A DNA stretch of 64,000 nt, from assembly GCF_024124825.1 (NCBI RefSeq), contig NZ_JAMXSS010000002.1, positions 2,108,001 through 2,172,000 of the forward strand. Direction: 5' to 3'. The stretch comes from Arthrobacter sp. H16F315 (GTDB taxonomy: Bacteria; Actinomycetota; Actinomycetes; Actinomycetales; Micrococcaceae). A program made the translations under genes and the position numbers. Below, one piece after another: positions 45,552-54,375 of the stretch. How positions within the stretch are numbered: position 1 is the first letter of the stretch; every line of letters starts with the position of its first letter. The notes beneath the pieces are model-generated. The model was not told the DNA's origin, made no database searches, and saw only the letters and a list, made by a program, of their open reading frames with translations.

Positions 45552-46856
45552 GCAGCGTCAATACGGCCATCCAGCTGATCACACGCGAACAGGCCACCAG
45601 CAACGCCAAAGGCATGGCAACGGCCGCCACGTGCAGTCCGGCGCTCGCCCGCGGGCCCTGGGACTTCGACGTCGCCGAAGCCCTCGCCGGTGTGCCCGCC
45701 TACGGCCCCGGCGCCTCCGCCGCGGATGTGGCCCCGGCGGCGACCCCCGGCAAGGGCAGCTCCCGGAGGAATACAAGACGGCTAGCGACGCCGAACTTGA
45801 CGCCCGGATCCGGGCCGCCAAGGCAACGCTCGGGGACCGCGCCGTGGTCCTGGGCCACTTTTACCAGCGCGACGAGGTGGTGGCCTACGCCGACTTCGTG
45901 GGCGACTCGTTCCAGCTGGCCAACGCCGCACTTACCCGGCCCGACGCCGAGGCGATCATCTTCTGCGGGGTGCACTTTATGGCCGAAACCGCGGATATCC
46001 TCTCCCGCCCGGACCAGGCAGTCATCTTGCCCAACCTGGCCGCCGGCTGCTCCATGGCGGATATGGCGGACATCGATTCGGTGACCGAATGCTGGGAACA
46101 GCTCGAGGAACTGTTCGGCACCGAGCCCGACGCCGACGGCCGGGTTCCGGTCATCCCGGTCACGTACATGAATTCCTCCGCGGCGCTGAAGGGATTCTGC
46201 GGCGAGCGCGGCGGGATCGTGTGTACCTCCTCGAACGCCGCCACGGTGCTGGAATGGGCGTTCGAGCGCGGCCAGCGGGTGTTGTTCTTCCCGGACCAGC
46301 ATCTGGGCCGCAACACCGCCAAGGCCATGGGGGTGCCGCTGGAGCAGATGCCAATGTGGAATCCGCGCAAGGAGCTCGGCGGCAACGTCGAACAGGCCCT
46401 GCAGGACTCCCGGGTGATCCTCTGGCACGGCTTCTGTTCGGTGCACAAGCGCTTAATGTCGGCCAGATCGAGAAAGCCCGCGCCGATTTCCCGGGCGTGC
46501 AGGTCATTGTGCACCCGGAGTGCCCGATGGAAGTGGTCGACGCCGCCGATTCGGCCGGTTCCACGGACTTCATCCGCAAGGCCATTGCGGCTGCGACGGA
46601 GCCGGCGACCTTCGCCGTCGGCACCGAGATCAACCTTGTCAACCGGCTGGCGGCGGAAAACCCGCAGCACACCATCTTCTGCCTGGATCCGGTGATCTGC
46701 CCCTGCTCCACGATGTACCGCATCCACCCCGGCTACCTCGCCTGGGTCCTGGAAGCGCTGGTCCGGGGCGAGGTCGTCAACCGCATCACGGTGGCGGGCG
46801 ACGTCGCCGCCCCGGCACGGATCGCCCTTGAGCGGATGCTGGCGGCCCGGCCGTGA
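45548..46856 (+). CDS. nadA: Quinolinate synthase A (two frameshifts in this sequence)
   Basis: About 436 aa when repaired. It condenses iminoaspartate with dihydroxyacetone phosphate using a 4Fe-4S cluster. Cluster cysteines lie in FCGVHFMAE, HGFCSVH or GFCGERGG, and DPVICPCSTM. Three frames are needed: MSSVNTAIQ... to about 45757, then LPEEYKTASDAELDAR... to about 46453 (one C missing before it), then NVGQIEKARADFPG... to TGA 46854-46856 (again one C missing). The function is needed with nadB and nadC, so errors are likelier than decay. AGGAG precedes the ATG. Confidence 0.92.
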
Positions 46857-48619
46857 CCAGGCGCCTGGTGGTGGTGGGCAGCGGCATCGCGGGTCTGTAC
46901 GGAGCACTGCTGGCCTCCGACGCCGTGCCGGCATGTGAGGTGGTGCTCCTGAGCAAGGGAACGCTGGAGCAGAGCAACACCTTCTACGCCCAGGGCGGCA
47001 TTTCGGCAGTGCTTGTGCCGGGGGAATCAGCGCCCGGAGACTCCGTGGCGGCCCACATTGCCGACACCCTCGCCGCCGGAGCCGGGCTCGATGACCCCGA
47101 GGCCGTCCGGGTGTTGTGTACCGAGGCAGCGCGGGACATCGCGGGGCTGCGGCGCTTTGGTGTTCACTTCGACGCCGGACCCGGCGGCGGCCCGGCCCTC
47201 GGCCTCGAAGCGGCGCATTCCGCGGCCCGCATCCTGCACGCCGGCGGCGACGCGACGGGTTCCCGCATCGCCCGCGCCCTCGTCGCAGCTGTCCTCGAGC
47301 GTGCCCTCCGGGGACGGCTGCGGATCGAGACCGGCGCCTTCGTCACCGGGCTGCGCACCGAATGCGCCGACACCGGACCGGCGGCGGGCAGCGCCCGGAT
47401 TACCGGCGTCGAGTACTTGTCCGGTGGCCGGCCGCGGCAGCTGGACACCGGCGCGGTCCTCCTGGCCACGGGCGGCGCCGGACGGCTTTTCAGCCGGACC
47501 AGTAACCCCTCCGTCGCCACGGCCGACGGCCTGGCCCTCGCCTGGCGGGCGGGGGCTGCCGTCCGGGACCTGGAGTTCTTCCAGTTCCACCCCACCACCC
47601 TGGCGGCCGAGGAGGTCCCCGGGGGCCCGCCGGCGCTGCTTATTTCCGAGGCGGTCCGCGGGGAAGGCGCCGTGCTGCTCGACGCCGCCGGCTACCGCTT
47701 TATGCCGGACTACCACCCCGACGCCGAACTGGCCCCGCGCGACGTTGTATCCCGCAGTATTGCCCTGCACCTGGCCGCGACAGGCGCGCCCGCGGACAGC
47801 CCCGTGTACCTGGACGCCCGGGGGCTGGAGGCCGCCCGCGGACCCGGGTTCCTGGCCCGGCGGTTCCCCACCATCACCGCCGCCACCCGCGCCGCGGGCT
47901 ACGACTGGGCCACCGAAGTGCTTCCGGTGTCCCCGGCAGCGCACTACTGGATGGGCGGGGTAGCCACCGACCTGTGGGGCCGCACGTCCGTGCCGGGACT
48001 GTACGCGGCCGGGGAAGTCGCCTGCACGGGCGCACACGGAGCCAACCGGCTGGCCAGCAATTCGCTGCTGGAGGGTCTCGTCTTCGGCCGCCGGGCCGTG
48101 GAGGCTTTCCTGGGCCGAGCCGGCACGGACCCTGCTCCGGCAGTTTCGCCCGCCGGTGCCGGTGCTGAACGCCCCACCCCGGAGCCCGCCTCGGAGCCCG
48201 GCCCGGAGCCCACCCCGGAGCCCGGCCCGGGCGGTGAGCCGTTCAGCCGGGACGCCCTGCGTCGCCTGATGACCGGTGCCGCCGGAGTGCTGCGCACCCG
48301 AGCCGGACTCGAGGACGCCGCCGCGCGGCTGTCGCAGTGGTCTGCCGTTGCCGGCGCGGCCGACGGGCTCCCGCAACAGGGACCCGGCTCCGGCCCGGCG
48401 GCGCACGAGGACCGGAACCTGCTGCTGGCCGCCGGGCTGCTGGTGGCAGCCGCCCGGCAGCGAACGGCCCCGGCGGGCGCCCACTTTATGGCGGACGCCG
48501 ACGGCGACGCCGGACCCTCCTCGGTGCCCGCTGCCCCCACCTGCTCCATCCCGGCGGCCACCGCACCCGGCCGCCGGCAGCCAGCCGCACCCCGCCCGAA
48601 ACAAAGGATTTCGTTATGA
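46853..48619 (+). CDS. nadB: L-aspartate oxidase
   Basis: 588 aa flavoprotein that makes iminoaspartate for NadA. FAD motif VVVGSGIAGLYGALLA, substrate segments QGGISAVL, HSAARILHAGGDATG and EFFQFHPTTL, and GEVACTGAHGANRLASNSLLE are intact. A low-complexity insert of P-E repeats (PTPEPASEPGPEP, about 440-460) separates the catalytic part from the helical end. The last about 60 residues (after GAHFMAD) are Pro/Ala-rich and less typical. It overlaps nadA (GTGA) and nadC (ATGA). Confidence 0.94.
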   Translation: MTRRLVVVGSGIAGLYGALLASDAVPACEVVLLSKGTLEQSNTFYAQGGISAVLVPGESAPGDSVAAHIADTLAAGAGLDDPEAVRVLCTEAARDIAGLRRFGVHFDAGPGGGPALGLEAAHSAARILHAGGDATGSRIARALVAAVLERALRGRLRIETGAFVTGLRTECADTGPAAGSARITGVEYLSGGRPRQLDTGAVLLATGGAGRLFSRTSNPSVATADGLALAWRAGAAVRDLEFFQFHPTTLAAEEVPGGPPALLISEAVRGEGAVLLDAAGYRFMPDYHPDAELAPRDVVSRSIALHLAATGAPADSPVYLDARGLEAARGPGFLARRFPTITAATRAAGYDWATEVLPVSPAAHYWMGGVATDLWGRTSVPGLYAAGEVACTGAHGANRLASNSLLEGLVFGRRAVEAFLGRAGTDPAPAVSPAGAGAERPTPEPASEPGPEPTPEPGPGGEPFSRDALRRLMTGAAGVLRTRAGLEDAAARLSQWSAVAGAADGLPQQGPGSGPAAHEDRNLLLAAGLLVAAARQRTAPAGAHFMADADGDAGPSSVPAAPTCSIPAATAPGRRQPAAPRPKQRISL

Positions 48620-49593
48620 CAGCACCCGCCGCACCCCGCCAGGCCGCCGTCCCGGTGCCAGCGCTCGCCGGAACCCTGCCCGCGGCCGCCGTCGACGCCG
48701 TGCTGCGCGCCGCCCTGCTTGAGGATGCGCCCTATGGCGACATCACCTCCCAGACGCTGATCCCCGCGGACACGCGGGCGACGGCGGTCCTGTCCGCCCG
48801 CGTGTCCGGTGTGTTCAGCGGCGGTGAGGTCTTTGCCGCCGCGATGAAGCTCACAGATTCCGGGGCCGACGTTGAACTCTTGGTCGCTGACGGAACCGCC
48901 TTTGCCGCCGGCACGGCGCTCGCAAGGGTCAGCGGGAACGCCCGCGCCGTGCTGCTCGCCGAACGTGTCGCCCTGAACCTGGTCCAGCGGATGAGCGCCA
49001 TTGCCAGCAAAACAGCGGAATTTGCCGCCCGTGTCGACGGTACCGGGGCGCGCATCACGGACACCCGCAAAACGACGCCGGGCTTGCGGGTGCTGGAGCG
49101 GTACGCCGTCCGTTGCGGCGGCGGAGCCAACCACCGCTTTGGCCTCTCGGACGCGGTGCTGGCCAAGGACAACCACCTGGCCGTCCTGACCGGGGGAGAC
49201 CCGTCGAGGCTTACGGAAGTGCTGCGGGCGGCCAAAGCGCGCCTGGGGCACACCACACACTTCGAAGTGGAGGTGGACAGGATGGACCAGATCGAACCCG
49301 TGCTGGCCGCCGGGGTGGACACCATCATGCTGGACAATTTCACCTTGGCGGATCTTGCCGCGGGAGTGGCCCTGGTGGCCGGCCGGGCCCGGGTCGAGGC
49401 CAGTGGCAACGTCAACCTGGCCACCGTGGCAGGGATCGCCGCTGCCGGGGTGGATGTGATCTCGATCGGCGGGCTCACCCACAGCGTCGCCGCCCTGGAC
49501 TTGGGACTCGATATTGAACTCGGCGTCGACATGGACCGTGGCCCCGGTATGGAACCTGGCAGCCGGCGGACGGCGGATCAGGGAAGGCCATGA
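48616..49593 (+). CDS. nadC: Nicotinate-nucleotide pyrophosphorylase (carboxylating), quinolinate phosphoribosyltransferase
   Basis: 325 aa. Converts quinolinate and PRPP to nicotinate mononucleotide. LLEDAPYGDITSQTL, TDTRKTTPGLRVLERYAVRCGGG, NHRFGLSDAVLAKDNH, FEVEVDRMDQ, DTIMLDNF and the end GVDVISIGGLTHS are the family signatures. AAAGGA precedes ATG 48616, which overlaps the nadB stop as ATGA. A C-terminal extension of about 25 residues is unusual and overlaps the next gene. Confidence 0.95.
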   Translation: MTAPAAPRQAAVPVPALAGTLPAAAVDAVLRAALLEDAPYGDITSQTLIPADTRATAVLSARVSGVFSGGEVFAAAMKLTDSGADVELLVADGTAFAAGTALARVSGNARAVLLAERVALNLVQRMSAIASKTAEFAARVDGTGARITDTRKTTPGLRVLERYAVRCGGGANHRFGLSDAVLAKDNHLAVLTGGDPSRLTEVLRAAKARLGHTTHFEVEVDRMDQIEPVLAAGVDTIMLDNFTLADLAAGVALVAGRARVEASGNVNLATVAGIAAAGVDVISIGGLTHSVAALDLGLDIELGVDMDRGPGMEPGSRRTADQGRP

Positions 49594-50750
49594 TCTTCCT
49601 CGATGCCGCGGCCACCACACCGGTCCGCCGCGAGGTACTGGACGCCATGTGGCCGTTCCTCACGGGGGAGTTCGGCAACCCCTCGAGCCGGCATTCCTTC
49701 GGAGACTCCGCAGCTCGGGCGCTCGCCGATGCCCGTGCAGTGACGGCTGGGGCGCTGGGCTGCCGCCCGGGTGAGATCGTCTTCACCTCCGGTGGCACGG
49801 AGGCGGACAACCTGGCCGTCCAAGGCATCGCCCTTGCCCGCCGCACCGCAGACCCCCGGCTGGACCGGGTGGTGATCAGCGCCGTCGAGCATCCTGCGGT
49901 GGAAGAATCCGCCCGCTTCCTGGAGCGCGTCCACGGCTTCAGCGTCGACGTTGTTCCGGTGGATTCCCTCGGCCGGGTCACCGAAGCTGCCCTCGCCGCC
50001 GTGCTCCGGCCGGAAACGGCCCTGGTCAGCATTATGTACGCCAACAACGAAGTGGGAACGGTGCAGCCGATTGCCCGGCTGGCCGCACTCGCCCGCACAC
50101 AGCGAATTCCGTTCCACACCGACGCGGTCCAGGCTGCCGGCTGGTTGCCGCTCGACACGGCAGCACTCGGTGTTGATGCCTTGAGTATCTCCGGCCACAA
50201 ATTGGGGGCGCCGAAAGGACAGGGCGCGCTGTTCGTCCGCGGCAGGATCCGGCTGGAACCCTTGATCCATGGCGGCGGGCAGGAACGCGGGCGCCGGTCG
50301 GGGACCGAAAACGTGGCCGGAGCGGTAGCCCTCGCGACGGCGCTCACCCTCTCACAGGACGGTCAGCAGGCCCGTGCGGCCCTGGTGGCGGAACTCCGTG
50401 ATGACTTCATCGGCGCGGTGAGGGCGGGGGTTCCGGGCGCGGTCCTGACCGGCGACCCGGCCGAGCGGCTGCCCTCCGTGGCCTCGTTCTGTTTCCCGGG
50501 GACCAGCGGTGAATCCGTGCTGCTGGAGCTCGAACGCCATGGAGTCATCTGCTCCAGCGGTTCGGCCTGCGCCGCGGGGTCCGATGAGCCCTCCCCGGTG
50601 CTGCTGGCGATGGGCTTCGACGCCACAACCGCCCAGACCGCTGTCCGTTTCAGCTTTGACGCCACCATCACGGCGGCGGAACTGCGGGAGGCGGCGGCCG
50701 CGGTCCGCACCGCCGTCGTCAGCGTCCAGTCCCTCGACCCAACTAGCTAG
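49590..50750 (+). CDS. Cysteine desulfurase, NifS/IscS family, in the NAD operon
   Basis: 386 aa PLP enzyme that takes sulfur from cysteine. LDAAATTPVRREVLDAM, NPSSRHSFG, TSGGTEADN, the PLP lysine in SISGHKLGAPKG and the active cysteine in CSSGSACAAGSDEPS are present. Its ATG overlaps the nadC stop, so it belongs to the nad operon. The likely job is building the 4Fe-4S cluster of NadA; this is inferred from position, as in other bacteria with a nad-linked desulfurase. The last codons and stop lie inside a 66-bp palindromic repeat. Confidence 0.92.
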   Translation: MIFLDAAATTPVRREVLDAMWPFLTGEFGNPSSRHSFGDSAARALADARAVTAGALGCRPGEIVFTSGGTEADNLAVQGIALARRTADPRLDRVVISAVEHPAVEESARFLERVHGFSVDVVPVDSLGRVTEAALAAVLRPETALVSIMYANNEVGTVQPIARLAALARTQRIPFHTDAVQAAGWLPLDTAALGVDALSISGHKLGAPKGQGALFVRGRIRLEPLIHGGGQERGRRSGTENVAGAVALATALTLSQDGQQARAALVAELRDDFIGAVRAGVPGAVLTGDPAERLPSVASFCFPGTSGESVLLELERHGVICSSGSACAAGSDEPSPVLLAMGFDATTAQTAVRFSFDATITAAELREAAAAVRTAVVSVQSLDPTS

Positions 50751-50803
50751 CAGCACGGGTCGTTTTGACCGCCCAAAACGACACCTGCTGCGAGTCAGTT
50801 GGG
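50738..50803 (+). repeat. 66-bp interspersed palindromic repeat, copy 2
   Basis: Same length and end sequences as copy 1 (42572-42637): CCCAA-S-TAGCT at the gene side and GCTGCGAGTCAGTTGGG at the other. The inner core GGGTCGTTTTG / CAAAACGAC makes a strong hairpin. It supplies the last codons and TAG stop of the desulfurase gene and probably acts as its terminator. A 15-bp direct pair (AGTTGGGTGGGACTG) follows. Confidence 0.87.
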
Positions 50804-50844
50804 TGGGACTGAGTTGGGTGGGACTGGGCGGGGCGGTGGGTGGC

Positions 50845-51336
50845 CTAACGGTGCCGGGCCCGGCGGAAGATCCAGTGCCGCAGCATGGTGAAGCGGACGG
50901 CCGTGGCGGCAAAGCCGGAGAGTGTTGTGGTCCACAGCTCGGCAGAAACTGTGGCGTCGGGGTTGATCCAGTGCAGCACGCCGAGGCTGCCGCCGGTAAT
51001 CAGAAGCGCCACGAGGATGACGATCAGGCCGTTGAGGTGGTCGCGCTTCATCCGGTGGCGTTCGGTGATTTTGAACGTCAGCCGCCGGTTCAGCGCCGTG
51101 TTCATCAGCGAGGTGAGGATAAGAGCCGTCGCGTTGGCCGGTTGCGGGCCGAGATACGGGCGGAGGAAGGCATAGAGCGCCAGCGACGTGACGGTACAGA
51201 CAATTCCGACGGCGGTGAATCGCAGCAACTGCCGGACCAGGGGGTACCGAAGAATCCCGCGGTGCCGCCGGCGGTCCGCCGGACGGACTCCGGCGGGTGC
51301 AGGCGCGGCGGAGTGCTGCTCAAGCTGGGAATCCAT
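50845..51336 (-). CDS. GtrA family membrane protein
   Basis: 163 aa with four membrane segments (QLLRFTAVGIVCTVTSLALY start, SLMNTALNRRLTFK). GtrA-like proteins are thought to flip polyprenyl-linked sugars for cell-wall glycosylation. It starts 4 bp after the DUF1684 stop, so it is co-transcribed with that gene. No glycosyltransferase is adjacent, so the sugar is unknown. Confidence 0.88.
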   Translation of the reverse strand: MDSQLEQHSAAPAPAGVRPADRRRHRGILRYPLVRQLLRFTAVGIVCTVTSLALYAFLRPYLGPQPANATALILTSLMNTALNRRLTFKITERHRMKRDHLNGLIVILVALLITGGSLGVLHWINPDATVSAELWTTTLSGFAATAVRFTMLRHWIFRRARHR

Positions 51337-51340
51337 CGGC

Positions 51341-52015
51341 TCAGTGCAACTCGCCGGCCGGGATCTCTACCGCCAGTCGGTTCGATGGCCCGGCGAGCGG
51401 GCATGCCCAGGCCTCGTTGTAGGCGCAGGACGGGTTGTAGGCAAAGTTGAAATCAACAACAAATTCCGCTCCCGGGCCCGAACCCTGCACACCGTGGAAG
51501 GCACCCTTGATGGTGTCCAGCAGGTACCGGCCCGCACCGTAACTTCCGCCGGGCTGGCCGGCCGTGGCGTCGCGGAACGGCACAAAGATGCCGCCGCCGT
51601 AGCCGTGGATCTTCCACACGGCGAGCTGGCCCAGTTCCGGCAGATCGAAGGTCCCCAGCCGGACAAAACGGACCTGGCCGTCGGTTCCGGTCTCAACATT
51701 CATTTCCCGCCCGGCGCCCTCGCCCGTCAGCGGGATATGGAAGCGGTAGATCGGGTCGTAGTCCGCCGTTTTCAGGCCGCCGAAGGTGGACTTTGCGGCC
51801 GCCGTCAGCGGCGAGGCAGGGTGCGTGCCGAACATCCGGTCCCGCTCCTGGCGCCAGTACGAATGCGCCTCGGCCGGATCCTGCGCCGCGATTTTCCGCA
51901 CGCTGGCGTACAACGCAAAGGTCCGGAGCCTCCAGTCCGCAATGTCGACGGCGGAGATGTCCGCCACTCCGTCCTGGGCTCCGAACTCGCGGGAGCCAAA
52001 ATCGTGATCCGCCAT
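51341..52015 (-). CDS. DUF1684 family protein
   Basis: 224 aa, soluble. The conserved end FAYNPSCAYNEAWACPLAGPSNRL and the middle GGGIFVPFRDATAG are the marks of DUF1684, a widespread family without proven function; a flavin-reductase-like beta-barrel has been suggested for it. The start ATG 52013-52015 follows TACGCT by 6 bases. First gene of a two-gene unit with gtrA. Confidence 0.88.
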   Translation of the reverse strand: MADHDFGSREFGAQDGVADISAVDIADWRLRTFALYASVRKIAAQDPAEAHSYWRQERDRMFGTHPASPLTAAAKSTFGGLKTADYDPIYRFHIPLTGEGAGREMNVETGTDGQVRFVRLGTFDLPELGQLAVWKIHGYGGGIFVPFRDATAGQPGGSYGAGRYLLDTIKGAFHGVQGSGPGAEFVVDFNFAYNPSCAYNEAWACPLAGPSNRLAVEIPAGELH

Positions 52016-52021
52016 GTTCCC

Positions 52022-52027
52022 AGCGTA
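52022..52027 (-). promoter_or_regulatory. -10 element of leaderless DUF1684 gene
   Basis: TACGCT on the minus strand, 6 bases before ATG 52015. Confidence 0.45.
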
Positions 52028-52087
52028 TCCCGCTTTCCCGGCCGCACATCCCAGCCCCGGCAGCGGGCACGGGCGCTTCCGGGGCCG

Positions 52088-52093
52088 TAGACT
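52088..52093 (+). promoter_or_regulatory. -10 element of leaderless M20 peptidase gene
   Basis: TAGACT, 7 bases, ATG 52101. Confidence 0.5.
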
Positions 52094-52100
52094 TTCGCGA

Positions 52101-53449
52101 ATGCAGACGACCTCCGCTCCTCCCGTCAGCCGTGCCGCCGCAGCCTTGGCCGAACTCGTCCGGTTTCGCACTGTCTCCGCCGTGCCGGGCCAGCAAGTGG
52201 ACACTGCCGAGTTCGACGGCTTTATCGCCGCACTGGCCAGGTTGTATCCCGGCGTCCACACCGCGCTGGAGCACGAACGTGTTAACGGCCACGCGCTGCT
52301 GTACCGCTGGCCCGGCACGGGCGCGGAGGCCGCTGAGCGTCCGGCCGTCCTGATGGCCCACTACGACGTCGTCCCGGCCGGCGACCCGGAGGCCTGGACC
52401 CGGCCGCCGTTTTCCGGGCACAACGACGGGACCTACCTGTGGGGCCGCGGAACCCTCGATGACAAGGGTCAGCTGGTCGCTGTGATGGAAGCTGCGGAAT
52501 CCCTGCTCGAAGCAGGCTTCGGACCTGTCCATGACCTCTACTTCTCCTTCGGCAATAATGAGGAGACCGCCGGGGACAGTGCCGCGGCCGCAGCCAAGCT
52601 GCTGGCCGGCCGGGGCGTTAGACCTTGGCTGGTGCTCGATGAGGGCGGCGCTGTCGCCGCCGGGGTGTTCCCCGGCGTGACCCGGCCGGCCGCCGTCGTC
52701 GGAGTGGCCGAAAAGGGGATCCTCGACGTTGAGCTGTTGACCCGGGATTCCGGCGGGCACGCCTCCACCCCGCCCCGGATGGGTGCGACGGCGCGGCTGG
52801 CCCGGGCCATCACCCGGATCGAAAGAAGCCCGTTCCCGCAGTCGCTGCCGGATGTTACCGCGGAGATGCTCCGGCGCTTCGGACCCTATGCCCCGGCACC
52901 CCTGCGGGCCGTGTTCGCCAGGCTGTCCTTGTTCCGGGCGCCGCTGACCCTGATTTTTGGGCGGATGGGAAATGAAACCAATGCGATGACCCGAACCACC
53001 GTCGCCATCACCACCCTGCAGGGCAGTCCCGCGGCCAATGTCCTGGCCCCAACGGCCCGGGCAAACGCCAACATCAGGGTGGCCGTGGGGAAACCGTGGC
53101 GGGGACCATGGCGCGGCTGCGGAAGATCATCCGGGACCCGAAAGTTGAGCTGCGTATTGTGGCAGGCAACGACCCGTCCCCGGTCTCGGCCCATACCGGG
53201 GAGCAGTGGGAGCTGCTGGCCGGGTGCATTGCGCGGGCATTCCCGGAGGCGCTTGTTACCCCGTACATCCTGATGGGCGGCACGGATTCCCGCCGCTTCA
53301 CCGGGATCTGCGACGCCGTGTACCGCTTTGCGCCGTTTTCCATGGATGCCGCGGCCCGGGGATCCATCCACGCCGTCGACGAGAAGATCACGCTGGAGAC
53401 GCTGGAGCGCGGGGTTGGCTTCTACGAAACCCTGATCCGGGAACTCTGA
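52101..53449 (+). CDS. M20 family metallopeptidase, PM20D1/CPS1-like (frameshifted in this sequence)
   Basis: About 449 aa when repaired. Zinc-site motifs MAHYDVVPA, WGRGTLDDKG and NNEETAG, a dimerisation domain in the middle, and GGTDSRRF near the end place it in the M20 carboxypeptidase/N-acyl amino acid hydrolase group. The first frame fails after NIRVAVG because one G is missing from the run at 53087-53090; the second frame continues MARLRKIIRDPKVELR to TGA 53447-53449. Cytoplasmic. Substrate unknown. Confidence 0.88.
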
Positions 53450-53466
53450 GCGGCGCCATGTCCGGT

Positions 53467-53472
53467 TAGGCT
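53467..53472 (+). promoter_or_regulatory. -10 element of leaderless lipoprotein gene
   Basis: TAGGCT, 6 bases, ATG 53479. Confidence 0.5.
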
Positions 53473-53478
53473 GGCACC

Positions 53479-54303
53479 ATGACTGGGACGGACACCTTCC
53501 GGCGGGCGCCGGCCCGCGGCCTCCGGATCGCCGCTGCCTTGGCGCTCTCCGCCGCTGCGCTCTCCGGGTGCAGCAGCGAAGGCAAGGGCACCCCGGCGTG
53601 GACGGCAGGCGGCGACGCAGGCACCGCCGCGGCGGCTTCGCCGTCCGGGTCCCCTGCGGGCAGCCCTCCGCCGGCCACCTCGCCCGGGCCCACCGGCTCC
53701 GGTGCGGCGGAACCCGGCGCAACGGCGCCGGCTTGGAAGGTCTTCACCGACCCGGCGAAGACCGTCAGCTTCGAGCTGCCGCAGGACTGGATTGCCCAAT
53801 CTGTGGCACCGGAGCAGGGCGCAATGCCGGGAGCCCTCAAAATCGAGGTGAAAGACGCAGCCGGCGGCTACCTCGCCACCCTGCAGACCGGACTCCAGCC
53901 ACTGCCTGCCGCGTCCTGTGCCGCCGACGCCTCGAGGCCGTATGTTGTTGTCAACAGCGTCCCGGTGGAGCTTCCGCACCGCGGCGGGGACGGCACCATC
54001 GACCCTCGAGTGGTGTTCCGGGTGATCCAGGGCTACAAGTATTTTGGCTCCTACGGCATCACCAACCTGGTCGGTGGCCTCGACGGAAAGTCCTGTGTGC
54101 TGCAGAACGTGGTCCGCGGCCCGGCAGGGAAGGGGGACTACTCGTTCGGTGACCTGACGGAGCTGAAGGCGTTCACCCCGGACCAGAAGGTGGCTCCGGC
54201 CAAGGCCTTCGACACGCTCGGCCAGGCCGCCAACTACGTCAACGAAGGCTCCGAATACGCGAACGTCCAGCGGATGCTAATGTCTCTGAAGATCAAGAAT
54301 TAG
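53479..54303 (+). CDS. Secreted lipoprotein of unknown function
   Basis: 274 aa. A signal peptide (LRIAAALALSAAALSGC) ends in a lipobox with Cys at about residue 31. A disordered G/S/P/A spacer (about 32-85) links to a globular domain that starts WKVFTDPAKTVSFELPQDW, a pattern seen in actinobacterial LpqN/PsbP-like lipoproteins. Two further cysteines (about 139 and 214) could form a disulfide outside the cell. No function assigned. Confidence 0.82.
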   Translation: MTGTDTFRRAPARGLRIAAALALSAAALSGCSSEGKGTPAWTAGGDAGTAAAASPSGSPAGSPPPATSPGPTGSGAAEPGATAPAWKVFTDPAKTVSFELPQDWIAQSVAPEQGAMPGALKIEVKDAAGGYLATLQTGLQPLPAASCAADASRPYVVVNSVPVELPHRGGDGTIDPRVVFRVIQGYKYFGSYGITNLVGGLDGKSCVLQNVVRGPAGKGDYSFGDLTELKAFTPDQKVAPAKAFDTLGQAANYVNEGSEYANVQRMLMSLKIKN

Positions 54304-54375
54304 TCCCGCAGCCCGCACGTCAACCGGGCCGGGAGCGGCCACTTCCCGCGCCGTAACCTCACACCCCGGAGATCG

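Noticed and set aside
47027..48604. Minus-strand open frame of about 525 codons opposite nadB
   Set aside because: Glycine/arginine-rich shadow of a certain gene.
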